Source of the DNA: Paenibacillus zeisoli | GTDB taxonomy: Bacteria > Bacillota > Bacilli > Paenibacillales > Paenibacillaceae | Direction: 5' to 3' | NCBI RefSeq assembly: GCF_003994465.1 | Contig: NZ_RZNX01000005.1 | Coordinates: 1 to 64,000, forward strand | DNA length: 64,000 nucleotides | Shown: piece after piece, positions 62,112 to 64,000 of the stretch | Numbering within the stretch: the stretch's first letter is position 1 | How the letters are laid out: each line of letters opens with the position of its first letter | The notes under the pieces: model-generated | Databases searched by the model: none | The model's input: the letters and a program-made list of their open reading frames with translations, nothing else | What the model was told of the DNA's origin: nothing | Position numbers and translations under genes: made by a program

Positions 62112-64000
62112 ACAAGATAACAAGGATAAGCTTAGAGTATACGAATATGCAAAATCGCTTAATATGAGCAGCAAAGAAATCATTACCATTCTTAAACGTC
62201 TGGATATTCCCGTTAATAACCACATGAGTGTAATGGAGAACGATGCGGTATCTCGTGTGGAGAAATTCTTTAAAGACATCAAGAGCAATGCAGCAGCCAA
62301 AAGAGATGTTTCTGAGTCAAAGGAAGCACATGTTAAATCGCCGGCCCCGGTCTCCGCAGGAGGAGACCATCAACCGAAGAGCCAAGTCCAAGAACAAGGC
62401 GGTCAGCGTGCGGATCACACAAGATCCGACCAAGCTGCACCGCAATCTAATCAGGATACAAACAAAAATCAACTGGAAAAGCAGGTACGCATGAATAATA
62501 ATAAACCCCAAAATCAATCGAATAGTAGTCAGGCGACACAAACTCGGAGTAACCAGTCCGCTGGCGGAAGCCAGCAAAGTCAAGGCCGTTCTGGCCAAAA
62601 TAACGGAAATCGCAGTAGCGCTGGTAACGGCAGTAATGGACGTCCACAAGGTGGAGGACAGCAAGCATCCAGCAACACGCGTCCTCAAGGCGGGGGACAG
62701 CATGCATCCAGCACGCCTCGTCCTCAGCAGAGCCAACAGAACCGCAGTTCACAGCCCCAGGCTAGAACCGCTTCTTCAGGCAGCAGTAATTACTCTTCGA
62801 ACCGTGGCGGTCAAGGGCAAGGCCAAGGCCAGAAGAGAAATGGCAATAACAACAATGGCAGACCAGGACAAAATCGGTTTGACGATAACAAACCAGGCGG
62901 TTATAAGAATAACCGTGGCGGGAAGAATAACCGGGGCAGAAATGCTCAGCCTCAGGAACGCCGTGAGAAAATCGACAACACACCTAAGAAAATCATTGTT
63001 CGCGGTGAAATGACAGTAGGCGAAACGGCGAAGCTGCTTCATAAGGACGCTTCTGAAGTCATCAAGAAGCTTATCACACTAGGTGTTATGGCAACCATTA
63101 ACCAAGAGCTTGATCTGGATACTATTCAACTCTTGGCAGGGGACTATGGCGTTGAAGTTGAAATTAAGATCCATGTTGAAGATGATCGTTTCGAAACATT
63201 GGAAGAAACGGACGATGAAGCAGATCTGAAGGAACGTCCTCCTGTTGTTACCATTATGGGTCACGTTGACCATGGTAAAACAACATTGCTTGATGCCATT
63301 CGCTCTACTAACGTAACCGGCGGCGAGGCGGGCGGAATTACCCAGCATATCGGTGCTTACCAGGTTGAAATCAACCATAAGAAGATTACGTTCCTGGATA
63401 CACCGGGCCACGAAGCGTTTACAACCATGCGTGCCCGCGGTGCGCAGGTAACGGATATTACGATTATCGTTGTGGCTGCTGATGATGGAGTTATGCCTCA
63501 GACCGTAGAAGCAATCAGCCATGCCAAAGCAGCAGGGGTTCCAATTATCGTAGCGGTGAATAAGATCGATAAGCCTGACGCGGATCCGGATCGTGTAAAA
63601 CAAGAGTTAACGAACTATGAACTTGTCCCTGAAGAGTGGGGCGGAGATACGATCTTTGTCAATGTGTCCGCCAAGCAAAGAATCGGTCTAGAAGGATTGC
63701 TTGAGATGATTCTTCTGGTTGCCGAAGTCAATGAATATAAGGCTAACCCGGACAAACGCGCTCGCGGAACTGTAATTGAAGCTGAGCTCGACAAAGGACG
63801 CGGACCAGTGGCTCGCGTACTCGTTCAGCATGGTACCCTCAAAGTCGGCGATGCATTTGTTGCGGGTAACTGTTTCGGACGTGTACGTGCCATGGTTAAT
63901 GATAAGGGACGCCGTCTGAAAGAAGCTGGGCCGTCAACACCAGTTGAAATTACCGGTCTGACCGAAGTGCCTCAAGCGGGCGATCCAATTATGGTATTCG
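62104..64000 (+). CDS. infB: Translation initiation factor IF-2 (3' end outside window)
   Basis: TTG 62104 follows GGAGGTGG and overlaps rplGA; the frame stays open to the window edge (632 codons seen). An IF2_N domain is at ~10-58, and a long Gln/Asn/Gly/Ser/Arg-rich linker (~62-290) includes two 39-base repeats. A second IF2_N-type domain is at ~300-355. The GTPase domain has G1 GHVDHGKTT from residue 386, G3 DTPGHEAF and G4 NKID. The GTPase starts about 150 residues later than in B. subtilis because of the linker. It positions initiator tRNA and joins subunits. Confidence 0.97.
   Translation, partial: MSKQDNKDKLRVYEYAKSLNMSSKEIITILKRLDIPVNNHMSVMENDAVSRVEKFFKDIKSNAAAKRDVSESKEAHVKSPAPVSAGGDHQPKSQVQEQGGQRADHTRSDQAAPQSNQDTNKNQLEKQVRMNNNKPQNQSNSSQATQTRSNQSAGGSQQSQGRSGQNNGNRSSAGNGSNGRPQGGGQQASSNTRPQGGGQHASSTPRPQQSQQNRSSQPQARTASSGSSNYSSNRGGQGQGQGQKRNGNNNNGRPGQNRFDDNKPGGYKNNRGGKNNRGRNAQPQERREKIDNTPKKIIVRGEMTVGETAKLLHKDASEVIKKLITLGVMATINQELDLDTIQLLAGDYGVEVEIKIHVEDDRFETLEETDDEADLKERPPVVTIMGHVDHGKTTLLDAIRSTNVTGGEAGGITQHIGAYQVEINHKKITFLDTPGHEAFTTMRARGAQVTDITIIVVAADDGVMPQTVEAISHAKAAGVPIIVAVNKIDKPDADPDRVKQELTNYELVPEEWGGDTIFVNVSAKQRIGLEGLLEMILLVAEVNEYKANPDKRARGTVIEAELDKGRGPVARVLVQHGTLKVGDAFVAGNCFGRVRAMVNDKGRRLKEAGPSTPVEITGLTEVPQAGDPIMVF
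62641..62718 (+). repeat. Tandem 39-bp repeat in infB
   Basis: Copy 1 is 62641-62679 and copy 2 is 62680-62718. They encode [13 protein letters not shown] and [13 protein letters not shown], followed by a partial third copy (RPQQSQQ). The repeat keeps frame in 13-residue units inside the flexible linker. Confidence 0.8.

Overview
The window is a stretch of low-to-mid GC Gram-positive chromosome. Its gene order follows the Bacillus subtilis ylqG-ylqH-sucCD-dprA-topA-trmFO-hslVU-fla/che-rpsB-tsf-pyrH-frr-uppS-cdsA-dxr-rasP-proS-polC-rimP-nusA-rnpM-rplGA-infB block almost gene for gene. Protein sequences, frequent TTG/GTG starts with strong AGGAGG-type ribosome binding sites, and several departures from Bacillus order (no xerC and no codY at their usual places, an archaeal/eukaryal-type prolyl-tRNA synthetase, a FapA gene after sigD) point to Paenibacillaceae, most likely Paenibacillus. 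This assignment is inferred from memory of gene order, not from a search. No rRNA, tRNA, CRISPR array, prophage or insertion sequence was seen.

Layout. 1-1.4 kb: a FliK-like C-terminal protein (cut by the window edge), a stand-alone FlhB C-terminal-like protein and a YraN endonuclease-fold protein, tightly packed. 1.4-4.8 kb: a DinB-fold protein, then two minus-strand genes (an AT-rich SurA-N-like membrane-anchored protein and a YifB/ComM AAA ATPase). From 5.1 kb to the end every gene is on the plus strand: sucCD with CcpA-type cre sites; dprA, topA, trmFO, hslV, hslU; then the large flagellar/chemotaxis cluster from flgB (14.55 kb) to an MltG-like anchored protein (46.2 kb).

The flagellar cluster holds rod and hook genes (flgB, flgC, fliE, flgD, flgE), the MS/C ring and switch (fliF, fliG, fliM, fliY), the type III export apparatus (fliH, fliI, fliJ, fliO, fliP, fliQ, fliR, flhB, flhA), hook-length control (fliK), number/placement GTPase and ATPase (flhF, flhG), chemotaxis (cheY, cheB, cheA, cheW, cheC, cheD) and the motility sigma factor sigD. 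Genes are coupled by short overlaps, and no convincing terminator appears until 44.9 kb. The hook gene flgE is bracketed by RNA hairpins.

46.2-64 kb is a housekeeping block: ribosomal protein S2 and EF-Ts, UMP kinase, ribosome recycling factor, undecaprenyl-PP synthase, CDP-DAG synthase, DXP reductoisomerase, site-2 protease, prolyl-tRNA synthetase, PolC, and the rimP-nusA-rnpM-rplGA-infB translation/transcription operon (infB runs off the right edge). Strong promoters precede rpsB and rimP, and structured leaders follow both. No wholly new multi-gene system stands out. The best leads are the detached FliK/FlhB-like pair, the candidate rpsB leader, the flgE-flanking hairpins, the extra gene set at the end of the flagellar operon and the non-bacterial-type ProRS.
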